Below, piece after piece: positions 16,340 through 23,542 of a DNA stretch of 26,934 nucleotides; within the stretch, counting starts at the first letter, position 1, and each line of letters opens with the position of its first letter. The DNA comes from DATGZH01 sp035297265. GTDB taxonomy: Bacteria > Actinomycetota > Acidimicrobiia > Acidimicrobiales > RAAP-2. The notes below the pieces were generated by a model. It did no database searches. It was given only the letters and a program-made list of their open reading frames with translations, and was not told the DNA's origin. The position numbers were made by a program, and so were the translations under genes. Location: positions 1 through 26,934 of the forward strand of contig DATGZH010000020.1 of assembly GCA_035297265.1 (NCBI GenBank). Direction: 5' to 3'.

Positions 16340-17551
16340 GTGCGGGTGCTCCTCGTCGGCGGGGGCGGCGTCGGCGCGGCCTTCGCCCGGACCGCGGGCA
16401 AGTGGGACCTGTTCGAGCAGGTGGTGGTGGCCGACTACGACAAGGCCCGGGCCGAGGGGGTCGCCGCCTCGGCGGGCCGGCGGACGAGTGCGGCCGTCCT
16501 CGACGCCTCGAACGAGGACGCCGTGGTCGAGCTCCTCGCCCGGGAGCGCTGCGACGTGCTGATGAACGCGGTCGACCCGCGCTTCGTGATGCCGCTCTTC
16601 CGGGCGGCGTTCCGAGCCGGCGTCACCTATCTCGACATGGCCATGTCGCTCTCGCACCCCCATCCCACCGAGCCCCACCGGCTGACGGGGGTGAAGCTCG
16701 GTGACGAGCAGTTCGCGATGGCGAGCGAGTGGGAGGAGCGGGGACTCCTCGCCCTCGTCGGCATCGGCGTCGAACCCGGGCTCTCCGACGTGTTCGCCCG
16801 CTACGCCGCCGACCACCTGTTCTCGGCCATCGACGAGGTGGGCATCCGCGACGGGGCCAACCTCACCGTGGACGGCTACGAGTTCGCCCCCACGTTCTCG
16901 ATCTGGACGACGATCGAGGAGTGCCTCAACCCCCCGATCATCTACGAGCGTGACCGAGGCTGGTTCACGACCGCGCCCTTCAGCGAGCCCGAGGTCTTCG
17001 ACTTCCCGGCGGGTATCGGCCCGGTCGAGTGCGTGAACGTGGAGCACGAGGAGGTACTCCTCGTGCCCCGCTGGATCGACGCCGAGCGGGTCACGTTCAA
17101 GTACGGCCTCGGAGCCGAGTTCATCGGCGTCCTGCGGACCCTCCACCTCCTCGGCCTCGACGCCACGACGCCGGTCTCGGTGCGCGGCGTCGAGGTGTCG
17201 CCCCGGGACGTGGTCGCCGCCTGCCTGCCCGATCCGGCCGGCCTCGGTGACCGCATGCACGGCGTGACGTGCGCCGGGACCTGGGTGAAGGGCACCGGGA
17301 CCGACGGCTCGCCCCGTGAGGTCTACCTCCACCACGTCGTCGACAACGAGTGGGCGATGGCCGAGTACCGGTCGCAGGCCGTCGTCTGGCAGACCGCGGT
17401 CAACCCGGTCGTGGCCCTCGAGCTCCTGTCGACGGGGGCCTGGTCGGGGGTCGGCGTGCTCGGGCCCGAGGCCCTACCGGCCGACCCGTTCCTCGACCGG
17501 CTGAGCGAGCGGGGCTCGCCCTGGGGCCTGGAGGAGCGCTCGTCGGGCTGA
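16340..17551 (+). CDS. Saccharopine dehydrogenase-like NAD(P) oxidoreductase
   Basis: A 403-residue protein with an N-terminal Rossmann fold (MRVLLVGGGGVGAAFARTA, GxGGxG type) followed by VVVADYDKARAE and the substrate domain with GIGVEPGLSDVFARYA and DGANLTVDGYEFAPTFS. This is the saccharopine dehydrogenase / carboxyspermidine dehydrogenase group, which reduces or oxidises imine bonds between amino acids and keto acids. The GTG start is one base after the stop of the aminotransferase gene, so translation is probably coupled. Joint action on lysine- or polyamine-derived compounds is plausible; the exact substrate is not determined by the sequence I can read. Confidence 0.8.
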   Translation: MRVLLVGGGGVGAAFARTAGKWDLFEQVVVADYDKARAEGVAASAGRRTSAAVLDASNEDAVVELLARERCDVLMNAVDPRFVMPLFRAAFRAGVTYLDMAMSLSHPHPTEPHRLTGVKLGDEQFAMASEWEERGLLALVGIGVEPGLSDVFARYAADHLFSAIDEVGIRDGANLTVDGYEFAPTFSIWTTIEECLNPPIIYERDRGWFTTAPFSEPEVFDFPAGIGPVECVNVEHEEVLLVPRWIDAERVTFKYGLGAEFIGVLRTLHLLGLDATTPVSVRGVEVSPRDVVAACLPDPAGLGDRMHGVTCAGTWVKGTGTDGSPREVYLHHVVDNEWAMAEYRSQAVVWQTAVNPVVALELLSTGAWSGVGVLGPEALPADPFLDRLSERGSPWGLEERSSG

Positions 17552-17562
17552 GGTCGTCTCCC

Positions 17563-17709
17563 TCAGTCCACGCCTTCGGCCAGCATGGCCTCGGCCACCT
17601 TCACGAACCCGGCCCCCGTGGCGGCGAAGACGTCGTCGCCCGGTCGCCCGTCGACCTCGGCGAAGGCCAGCGCCCGGCCGTGGATCGGCCCGTCAACCGA
17701 TGCTCCCAC
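17563..17709 (-). CDS. Possible 48-residue small protein or gene remnant
   Basis: A short frame beginning GTG (17707-17709) gives GPIHGRALAFAEVDGRPGDD followed by a likely helix ending EAMLAEGVD. It lies 33 bases downstream of the CocE-like hydrolase gene on the same strand, and codon third positions are almost all G or C as in real genes here. It may be a genuine small gene, or the 3' end of a decayed gene. I recognise no family. Confidence 0.35.
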   Translation of the reverse strand: MGASVDGPIHGRALAFAEVDGRPGDDVFAATGAGFVKVAEAMLAEGVD

Positions 17710-17742
17710 GGGCCGCCGCCACCGGCGCGGTGGGCGATCGGC

Positions 17743-19386
17743 TCAGCCGAAGCCGCCGACCGGCAGGATCACGGCCGAGGCGTGCTCGGGGTCGTGGAGC
17801 ACCTCGTGGTCGGACGGCCGCAGCTCACTCGCCGAGGCCAGTCGCTCGCCGCTCCCGGTGTTACGGACGAAGAGCGGATGGGCGGCGCTCGAGACCTGGA
17901 GGCGCAGCTGGTGGCCGCGCCGGAAGGTGTTGGCCGTGGGCCACATGTCGACGGCCACGGCGAAGACGCCGTCGGCTCCCCGGGCGATGTCGGCCGGGCC
18001 GAGGCGCACGATCCCGTCGGCGATGTTCGTCGACACGCCCTTCTGGTCGACGTCGCAGAGGCGGACGAACACGTCGGTGTGCTCCACGCTCGAACGGAGG
18101 TGCAGGTCGGCCCGCAGCGGCCCGATGACCGTGAGCTCCTCGGCCAGCGGCTCGCTCGTGTAGACGAGGACGTCGTCGCGGGCCTCCCGGGCCGCCTGGT
18201 TCTTGCGGCCGGCGTTGGGCGCCATGAGCGAGGGCCCGCCGATCCCAGGCGCCGGGTCGGCCGGGTCGTAGTGGTAGTGGTCGGCGGGCGAGGCCGACGG
18301 CGGGGCCGGGCTCAGCCGGCCCCCGGCCTGCAGGTACCAGGGCTGCGGGGCCGTCGGCGGGGGCCAGTCCTCGAGGCCCACCCAGCGCTTCGAGCCCATC
18401 ACGAACACCCGCACCGGATGCGGCCGGCCCCGCTCGGGGCGCAGACCGAGATGCACGTCGAACCACTCGAGCCCGTCGCGGACGGCCTCGGCCATCCCGG
18501 CGGGGGAGGCATGGGTCCAGGGCCCGATCGTGAGCCGGGCCTCCCGCCCGGCGGCCCGCAGGGCTCCGAAGTCGGCCACCTGCCGGGGCAAGAAGATGTC
18601 GTACCAGCCGCCCACCAGGCTGGCCGGCGGGACCTCGGCCAGCCGGCGGTCGAACGTGATGGGGTCCCACCAGGGGTCGCCGGGCTCCTCGTGCACCAAC
18701 CAGTCCTGGAAGAAGCCGGCGTGGCGCCCGATCGTGGCCCGGTCGGCGTCGCGGAGCGGCAGCACCTTGGCCGCCTTGCGCACCACCCGGGGGGTGCGGC
18801 GCTGCTCGAGGAGGGCGGCGAGGAGCGGCCGCTCCTGATTGGTCACCTGGTGCAGCCAGGCGAGCGAGGTCTCGAGGGCGAAGGACCCACCCGGGTAGAC
18901 GACCGAGTCTCGGAACGACCCGGCGGTGACGTCGAGGGCCATGGCCTTCAAGTAGGGCGGTGGGTCCTCGGCCACCGCCCACTGCACGAGGCCGAGGTAG
19001 CTCGGCCCGAAGGTGGCGACCCGGCCCTCGAACCACGGCTGGCCGGCGATCCACTCGAGCGTGGCCCGGCCGTCGGCCTGCTCGTTGTGGAACGGGTCGA
19101 AGTCCCCGTCTGAGCCGAACGTGCCCCGACAGCTCTGGACGAGCACCTGGTAGCCGCGCTCGGCGAACAGCCGGCCCACGATGCCGACCTGGCGTCGCCC
19201 GTACGGGGAGCGCATGAGGACCACCGGCGGCCCGCCGGCCCGGGACCGCGTGGGGTACCAGCGGTCGGCCAGGAGGACCGCGCCGTCCTCCATCTTGGTG
19301 GCCACGTCCCTCTCGACCGACACCTCGTAGGTGTGGGCGGACGGCAGCTTGGCCAGGCGGGCCAGGACCCGGCTGGGAAGGGTCAC
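17743..19386 (-). CDS. CocE/NonD family alpha/beta hydrolase
   Basis: A 547-residue enzyme with the two-domain layout of the X-Pro dipeptidyl-peptidase S15 / cocaine esterase family. VLLADRWYPT and VLMRSPYGRR start the hydrolase domain. SCRGTFGSDGDFDPF is the oxyanion-hole region, GPSYLGLVQW holds the nucleophile serine, and GGWYDIFLP and IGPWTHAS hold the expected acid region and the catalytic histidine. The C-terminal jelly-roll domain covers DDVLVYTSEPLAEELTVIGPL to the end. It hydrolyses esters or acyl amides; substrates vary widely. The GTG start has no strong ribosome site. It lies 64 bases downstream of the AtuA-partner gene and may belong to the same transcript. Confidence 0.85.
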   Translation of the reverse strand: MTLPSRVLARLAKLPSAHTYEVSVERDVATKMEDGAVLLADRWYPTRSRAGGPPVVLMRSPYGRRQVGIVGRLFAERGYQVLVQSCRGTFGSDGDFDPFHNEQADGRATLEWIAGQPWFEGRVATFGPSYLGLVQWAVAEDPPPYLKAMALDVTAGSFRDSVVYPGGSFALETSLAWLHQVTNQERPLLAALLEQRRTPRVVRKAAKVLPLRDADRATIGRHAGFFQDWLVHEEPGDPWWDPITFDRRLAEVPPASLVGGWYDIFLPRQVADFGALRAAGREARLTIGPWTHASPAGMAEAVRDGLEWFDVHLGLRPERGRPHPVRVFVMGSKRWVGLEDWPPPTAPQPWYLQAGGRLSPAPPSASPADHYHYDPADPAPGIGGPSLMAPNAGRKNQAAREARDDVLVYTSEPLAEELTVIGPLRADLHLRSSVEHTDVFVRLCDVDQKGVSTNIADGIVRLGPADIARGADGVFAVAVDMWPTANTFRRGHQLRLQVSSAAHPLFVRNTGSGERLASASELRPSDHEVLHDPEHASAVILPVGGFG

Positions 19387-19450
19387 GTCGCGAGTCTGCC
19401 CCGTAGCAGCCGAGCGTGCGAGCGCCGCCCCGGGCCAGCACGGCGTCCCG

Positions 19451-19813
19451 TCAGGGACCGGGCGGTCGCAGGCGGGGGAGGTCGCCCATGAGGTGGTCGG
19501 GGACCTCGACGGTCATGCGCAACAGGTTCGGCCCGAGGGTCTTGCCCAGCATGTCGCTTCGCAGGCTCCGCGGGCCGCCGCCGCCGAGGGCCAGCTGGCA
19601 GACGAAGTTGAGGGCGAGCACGTTCCCCGCCTCGTAGCGGGTGACCGGCCCGGCCACGAGCGGGGCGAGGTGCTCGGCCACCCGGTCCTCGGTGAGCTGG
19701 TCGCGAAGGACGGCGTAGAGGTCCTCGGTCGGGGCGAACACCGCGATGTTGGCCACGTCGGCCTTGTCGCCCGAACGGGCCTGGCAGAACTCGCCCAACC
19801 GGAGCTCGCTCAC
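19451..19813 (-). CDS. AtuA-partner C-terminal-domain protein
   Basis: A 120-residue protein starting VSELRLGEFCQARSGDKADV and continuing with NIAVFAPTEDLYAVL and EAGNVLALNFVCQLALGGG. This matches the small ferredoxin-fold-like domain that, in many proteins, is fused to the C-terminus of AtuA (acyclic terpene utilisation) or encoded next to it. Here it is a separate gene: GTG at 19811-19813 overlaps the AtuA stop as GTGA, so the two are translationally coupled and probably form one complex. Confidence 0.75.
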   Translation of the reverse strand: MSELRLGEFCQARSGDKADVANIAVFAPTEDLYAVLRDQLTEDRVAEHLAPLVAGPVTRYEAGNVLALNFVCQLALGGGGPRSLRSDMLGKTLGPNLLRMTVEVPDHLMGDLPRLRPPGP

Positions 19814-21159
19814 AGGTCCTCCACTACCACCTTCACCTGGGGGTCGATGAGCTCCTTGCTGACGAGGGTCGGCCAGATCTCCGACACCGGCATGGGTGGC
19901 GATGTGCCCATGCCGCTCGCCGCCGCCCCGGGGGGACCGCCGATCGAGAGGGCCCGGATGCGTTCGACGAGCACCGCCGCCGCCTCTTCGCGCGTCGGGC
20001 AGCGCACCGCGTAGCGGAGGACCACTTCGGGCAAGTCGGACCCGTCGGCCTCGCCCCACATGGCCCCGGCCCCCACGTACTCGACCCAGGTCTCGAGTGG
20101 CTGCACCCCGGCCCGCTCGAGCCGGCGGTCGAGAACCTCCTTGGCCGCCCTCGCCTTGGCCATAGCCCCCGGGTACGTGTAGGTGAGGGCGGCGGCGGCC
20201 GACCAGCCGGCCCGCCGCGAGAGGATCACCTTGTAGCTGTCGGTGGCCGGCGTCCCCGTGGCCCCGGCCACCCGCACCCGGTCGGGCCCGTCGTCTCGGA
20301 GCGCGGCCGAGGTCATGTCGGCCACGACGTCGGGGGTGAGGTAGCGGGTGGGGTCGCCCACCTCGTAGAGGAGCTGCTCCTTCACGGTGTCGGGGCTGAC
20401 GAGGCCGCCCGACCCCTGCGGCTTCGTGATCACGACCTCGGCGTCGTCGTCGACCTCGGCGATCGGGAACCCGATGACGTCGAGGCCGGGCACCTCCCAC
20501 CACCGGCCGCTGAAGTTGCCCCCGGTCACCTGGGTGGAGCACTCCATGAGGTGGCCCATGATGGCGAGGCGGCCGAGCCGCACCCAGTCGTCGCGGGCCA
20601 GGCCGAGCTCGTACATGGCGGGGGCCATGAACACCGACGTGTCGGCGACGCGGCCGGTGACGACGACATCGGCCCCGTCGCCCAGGGCCTCGACGATCGG
20701 CCAGGCCCCGAGGTAGGCCGCGGCGAACTCCACGTCCTCCGTCGGCCCCATCACCTCGCCCGTGTCGGCGTGGCGGAGGCCGCCGGTGGCCGAGGCCAGC
20801 TCGGCCACCCGCACCGTGAGGTCCGAGCCCAGCACGACGCCGACGCGGAGGCGGTCGATCCCGAGGCGCCGGGCGACGCCCACGACCGCGTCGCGTGCGC
20901 CGAGCGGGTTGAGGGCTCCGGCGTTCGTGACGAGGCGCACCCCGTCGGCCACGCCGGGCAGCGCGAGCTCGGCCACGGTGGCCACGTCCCGGGCGTACCC
21001 CGCCCGTTCGTCCTGCTGGCGCTCGCGGTAGATGGAGGTGAGGGTGATCTCGGCCAGCGCGTCACAGCACAGGTAGTCGACGCCGTCCTCCAGCACCTCC
21101 CGCGTGCCCCGGGGGTCGTCCCCCGTGAACCCCTGCCCGGCCCCGATGCGCAGCGCCAT
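19810..21159 (-). CDS. Acyclic terpene utilisation AtuA family protein
   Basis: A 449-residue protein of the AtuA (DUF1446) family. Characteristic parts are RIGAGQGFTGDDPRGTREVL at the start, DYLCCDALAEITLT, LVTNAGALNPLGARDAV, DVVVTGRVADTSVFMAPAM, HLMECSTQVTGGNFSG and ITKPQGSGGLVSPDTVKEQLLYEVGDP. AtuA is required for growth of pseudomonads on citronellol-type terpenes, but its biochemical role is not settled and homologues occur in other acyl-CoA pathways. The ATG lies four bases after the stop of the upstream amidohydrolase gene. With the overlapping partner gene it forms a three-gene catabolic operon. Confidence 0.85.
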   Translation of the reverse strand: MALRIGAGQGFTGDDPRGTREVLEDGVDYLCCDALAEITLTSIYRERQQDERAGYARDVATVAELALPGVADGVRLVTNAGALNPLGARDAVVGVARRLGIDRLRVGVVLGSDLTVRVAELASATGGLRHADTGEVMGPTEDVEFAAAYLGAWPIVEALGDGADVVVTGRVADTSVFMAPAMYELGLARDDWVRLGRLAIMGHLMECSTQVTGGNFSGRWWEVPGLDVIGFPIAEVDDDAEVVITKPQGSGGLVSPDTVKEQLLYEVGDPTRYLTPDVVADMTSAALRDDGPDRVRVAGATGTPATDSYKVILSRRAGWSAAAALTYTYPGAMAKARAAKEVLDRRLERAGVQPLETWVEYVGAGAMWGEADGSDLPEVVLRYAVRCPTREEAAAVLVERIRALSIGGPPGAAASGMGTSPPMPVSEIWPTLVSKELIDPQVKVVVEDL

Positions 21160-21163
21160 CGCC

Positions 21164-22381
21164 TCAGGCCGCCGGCTCGGCCAGGCCGTACAGGCGGCGG
21201 GCGTTGCCGGCGCAGATCAGCTCGCGCTCGTCGTCGGGCACGCCTTCGAAGAGGCGCTCCACGACCCGCTGCGAGTAGGGCCAGGTCGAGTCGGTGTGTG
21301 GGTAGTCCGAGGCCCAGAGGAGCGTGTCCACGCCGGTGATGTGGCGGGCGAGGAGGCCGGTCTCGTCGTCCTGCTGGAACGTGGCGTGGAAGGAGCGGCG
21401 GAACTGGTCGCTCGGCCGCTCGGAGATCCCCGTCTTCATCCAGTTGCGGTGGCGCCCGAACGTGTAGTCCATGCGTTCGAGCACGAAGGGGATCCACCCG
21501 ATGCCGCTCTCGGCGATGACGAAACGGAGCCGGGGATGCCGTTCGAGGACGCCGGAGAAGACGAGCAGGCTCACCGGCTCGGCCATGTCGAGGCACATCA
21601 TCGTGAAGAACATCTCGGCCAGGCCGGTCTGGGAGCCCGCCGCCGACAGCGGGTTGCCCGTGCCGGCCTCGGCCGTGCGCGAGGCCGCGCTGGCGATGGG
21701 GGCGAGCGAGCGGCAGTGGCCGATGTGGAGGCTGAGGGGGATGCCGGCGTCCTCGGCGGCCGACCAGACCGGCTCGTAGGTCGGGCTGAAGATGGGCTCG
21801 GCGCCGGTGGTGTCGGGCATGGCGTTGATGACCGCGCCCCGCAGACCGAGCCCGGCGGCCCGCTCCAGCTCGGCCGCGGCGAGGTCGGGCTCCTCGATGC
21901 GGACGAGCGCCAGCCCGACGAGGCGCTCGGGCGCCACGGCGCAGAACTCGGCCAGCCAGTCGTTGTACGCCCGCAGGCAGGCCCAGCGCAGTTCGGGGTC
22001 GGGGAGGGCCGCCACCCCGCCGCCGCCACCCAGGCCGCCGAGCGGTCCTGGGTAGAGCACTTCGGCCGACAGGCCGTCGGCGTCCATGTCGGCCAACCGG
22101 GCGACCGGGTCGTAGGAGCCCCGCATCATCTCGTCCCGGGTGATCGTCATCTCGTGGTCGTCGAACGCCTCGCCGTCGCCCCGCTGGCCGGCGGCGTTGG
22201 TGGCCCACATCAGCGGTACCGGGTTGATGCCCTCCGCCACCCAAAGGTCCCGGCCGTCGTCGGTATGGACGAGGCGGGGCCCGCGGTCGCGCAGCTGCTC
22301 GGTCAGCCGGGCCTCCCAGAGGTCGGGTGCCTCGTTCACGTGGGAGTCCGCCGAGATGAGGGTCGGGCGGCCGATCGCCAT
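21164..22381 (-). CDS. Amidohydrolase family 2 (decarboxylase-like) protein
   Basis: A 405-residue metal-dependent TIM-barrel enzyme of the amidohydrolase-2 group (aminocarboxymuconate-semialdehyde decarboxylase-like). It begins RPTLISADSHVNEAPDLWE, where a DSH replaces the HxH often seen, followed by GLSAEVLYPGPLGG, IPLSLHIGHC, a RLRFVIAESGIGWIP segment and LLWASDYPHTDSTWPYS, whose Asp is the expected metal ligand. Such enzymes decarboxylate or hydrate unsaturated acids. The ATG at 22379-22381 fits the family start; an upstream frame extension is Gly/Arg/Pro-rich and not convincing. It is the first gene of the operon with AtuA and its partner. Confidence 0.8.
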   Translation of the reverse strand: MAIGRPTLISADSHVNEAPDLWEARLTEQLRDRGPRLVHTDDGRDLWVAEGINPVPLMWATNAAGQRGDGEAFDDHEMTITRDEMMRGSYDPVARLADMDADGLSAEVLYPGPLGGLGGGGGVAALPDPELRWACLRAYNDWLAEFCAVAPERLVGLALVRIEEPDLAAAELERAAGLGLRGAVINAMPDTTGAEPIFSPTYEPVWSAAEDAGIPLSLHIGHCRSLAPIASAASRTAEAGTGNPLSAAGSQTGLAEMFFTMMCLDMAEPVSLLVFSGVLERHPRLRFVIAESGIGWIPFVLERMDYTFGRHRNWMKTGISERPSDQFRRSFHATFQQDDETGLLARHITGVDTLLWASDYPHTDSTWPYSQRVVERLFEGVPDDERELICAGNARRLYGLAEPAA

Positions 22382-22530
22382 CGCTGTTTTGTAACCCGTA
22401 GGAGAGGACCTCGCCACCGCTTCGGTCGGCCGGCCACCACCCCCGGCGGGCCGAGGTGAGGTCACATTCCCATTTCACACATCCATCAGAGAACTATTTG
22501 ACTCATTTCGAAAGAGAACTTGGAAAGCTC

Positions 22531-22560
22531 TTCCCATTGGGTCATAGATGTGTATATAAT
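22531..22560 (+). promoter_or_regulatory. Promoter at the head of the tRNA-array region
   Basis: A perfect TATAAT lies at 22555-22560 within a strikingly AT-rich stretch (about 22482-22560) in otherwise very GC-rich DNA. The best spaced minus-35 is weak (TTCCCA at 22531-22536, 18-base spacer); a TTGACT at 22498 is too far away. Transcription would start near 22567-22568. Confidence 0.5.
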
Positions 22561-22567
22561 GAGCGCC

Positions 22568-22729
22568 ATGTGCTACGAGACCCAGAGCCCGGGCCGCGAC
22601 CAGCGGCCGATCGAGGGAGAACACTCCCTGGTTGGGTCGCGCGGTTCGTGGCAAGCGAGTACACCACGACTCGTCGACAACACGGCACCTGGCAAAGGTG
22701 TCGGTCGGGAGGCGCTTCTAGCGGTATGA
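22568..22729 (+). CDS. Possible 53-residue leaderless small protein (alternative to ncRNA)
   Basis: An ATG sits seven bases after TATAAT, so transcription could begin at its A and give a leaderless mRNA, as is common in actinobacteria. The product begins MCYETQSPGRDQRPIEGEHS and resembles nothing I know. The first fifteen codons end almost only in G or C, but the second half does not keep this bias, which argues against coding. The terminator lies 33 bases after the stop. I favour the RNA interpretation. Confidence 0.2.
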   Translation: MCYETQSPGRDQRPIEGEHSLVGSRGSWQASTPRLVDNTAPGKGVGREALLAV

Positions 22730-22761
22730 ACTGGACTTTCAGAGGTCCGTTGACCGTCGAG

Positions 22762-22796
22762 GAGCCGCTTCCGCAAGGAAGCGGCTCTTTTGGTTT
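22762..22796 (+). terminator. Strong intrinsic terminator with GCAA tetraloop
   Basis: GAGCCGCTTCC pairs perfectly with GGAAGCGGCTC (11 bp) around a GNRA loop (GCAA) and is followed by TTTTGGTTT. It lies between the upstream promoter and the first tRNA, so it either ends a separate small transcript or acts as an attenuator for the array. Confidence 0.8.
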
Positions 22797-22827
22797 GCGG
22801 GCCGAGACGACAACCGAGAGCAACCGA

Positions 22828-22898
22828 AGGGGTGAGGCACCGGACGCCGGGCGGCCTCCAAACCCGCCGATGACGGGGTTCGATTCCCCGCGCCCCTG
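22828..22898 (+). tRNA. tRNA-Trp (CCA), atypical
   Basis: The acceptor AGGGGTG/CGCCCCT plus G73 is classic for tRNA-Trp, and the T arm CGGGG-TTCGATT-CCCCG is perfect. The anticodon CCA is at 22858-22860, preceded by T. The best anticodon stem (GGCGG/CCGCC) leaves a nine-base loop with opposed C residues; a seven-base loop forces a C-C mismatch. The D stem has only three pairs. It is probably a divergent or decaying gene. Confidence 0.7.
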
Positions 22899-23031
22899 CG
22901 AGTGCGAAGCACAAATGGGCCCAAATGGGCTTGAGCTGTCGCGCCAAAAGAGCACCTTGAAAACTGAAGAGATCGCCAGCAATGGGATCGGAGTGACTGG
23001 GACCACTAGGCCCCGGCACGTGCGGTCCCGG

Positions 23032-23113
23032 CCGCGGGTCGCCGTCGAGGGACGGCTCCTGGTCGTAACCCAGGCGCCTTCGGGCATGGCAGGTTCGACT
23101 CCTGCCCCGCGGA
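23032..23113 (+). tRNA. tRNA-Tyr (GTA), C33
   Basis: The acceptor CCGCGGG/CCCGCGG is perfect. The D arm, anticodon stem CCTGG/CCAGG and T arm GCAGG/CCTGC are also intact. The 14-base variable arm with a small hairpin (GCC/GGC) makes it class II, as expected for bacterial tRNA-Tyr. The loop TCGTAAC has C instead of U at position 33. The C1-G72 pair is unusual for bacterial tRNA-Tyr. Confidence 0.75.
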
Positions 23114-23118
23114 CTACT

Positions 23119-23191
23119 GGGCCCAGAGCACGAGAGGCAGTGCAGCTCCCCAGCAAGGAGCGGTGTGACGGTTCGAGCCCGTCTGGGTCCA
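23119..23191 (+). tRNA. tRNA-Ala (AGC), C33
   Basis: The acceptor GGGCCCA/TGGGTCC contains a G-U wobble exactly at 3-70, the alanine identity element, with A73. The D stem GCAC/GTGC, anticodon stem GCTCC/GGAGC and T stem GACGG/CCGTC pair fully. The anticodon loop is CCAGCAA: C33 instead of U33, and A34, which is rare in bacteria outside tRNA-Arg. Position 8 is G. It starts six bases after the tRNA-Tyr gene. Confidence 0.8.
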
Positions 23192-23245
23192 CATTCCTGA
23201 CGCTTGGCTCGGTCGAGGCAGATTGTCGAAGCGGTCCGAGCTCCT

Positions 23246-23328
23246 GCGGGCGTGGCGGAACTGGTAGACGCACCGGCCTCAGAAGCCGGCGGACCTGGTC
23301 CATGAGAGTTCGAGCCTCTCCGCCCGTA
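23246..23328 (+). tRNA. tRNA-Leu (CAG)
   Basis: Class II tRNA: acceptor GCGGGCG/CGCCCGT (first pair G-U), D region GGCGGAACTGGTAGACGC typical for Leu, anticodon stem CCGGC/GCCGG, loop CTCAGAA with normal U33, a variable arm with a GGAC/GTCC hairpin, and T arm GAGAG-TTCGAGC-CTCTC. It is one of the most canonical members of the array. Confidence 0.92.
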
Positions 23329-23457
23329 CGCTGGCGGGACTCCGGCTGCGACGCCGGGTCGTTTCCTCCCGTCGTGCCGATGACCCCCGTCGGCCCGACC
23401 CGGCCGCCGACCGCTCCGACCGTCCCTCGCCTCGAGGGGGCCGGACTCCTGCCACCT

Positions 23458-23529
23458 GCGCCTCTGCGGTAACTGGTAACCGAGCGGGCCCTTACCCCGC
23501 GGATCGGAGTTCGACCCTCCGGGGGCGCA
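23458..23529 (+). tRNA. tRNA-Lys (CTT), C33
   Basis: The acceptor GCGCCTC/GGGGCGC, D arm CGGT/ACCG with loop AACTGGTA, anticodon stem GCGGG/CCCGC and T arm CGGAG-TTCGACC-CTCCG all pair. The anticodon loop CCCTTAC gives CTT (reads AAG) with C33 instead of U33 and C38. A73. Confidence 0.8.
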
Positions 23530-23542
23530 CCGGGCAACTCTT

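Larger units (their letters stand above)
22568..22796 (+). ncRNA. Candidate structured RNA ahead of the tRNA array
   Basis: Between a promoter and a strong terminator, this 230-base stretch can form many helices. A 7-bp stem pairs 22579-22585 with 22632-22638 and encloses two hairpins (22592-22597 with 22603-22608; 22614-22618 with 22625-22629), a three-way junction. Further hairpins pair 22656-22660 with 22669-22673, 22683-22690 with 22696-22703 (8 bp with one G-U), and 22733-22736 with 22745-22748. I cannot match it to a known RNA family. An alternative is a 53-residue leaderless coding frame over the same bases. Confidence 0.4.

Noticed and set aside
22498..22560. TTGACT at 22498 as the minus-35 element of the TATAAT promoter
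   Set aside because: The spacer would be 51 bases, far from the 16-18 required.
22731..22750. Possible UCA (selenocysteine-type) anticodon arm in GGACTTTCAGAGGTCC
   Set aside because: No acceptor stem, T arm or long variable arm accompanies it; it is better explained as a hairpin of the candidate RNA.
22568..22796. RNase P, 4.5S SRP or tmRNA gene
   Set aside because: None of their conserved core sequences is seen, and the length does not fit RNase P or SRP RNA.
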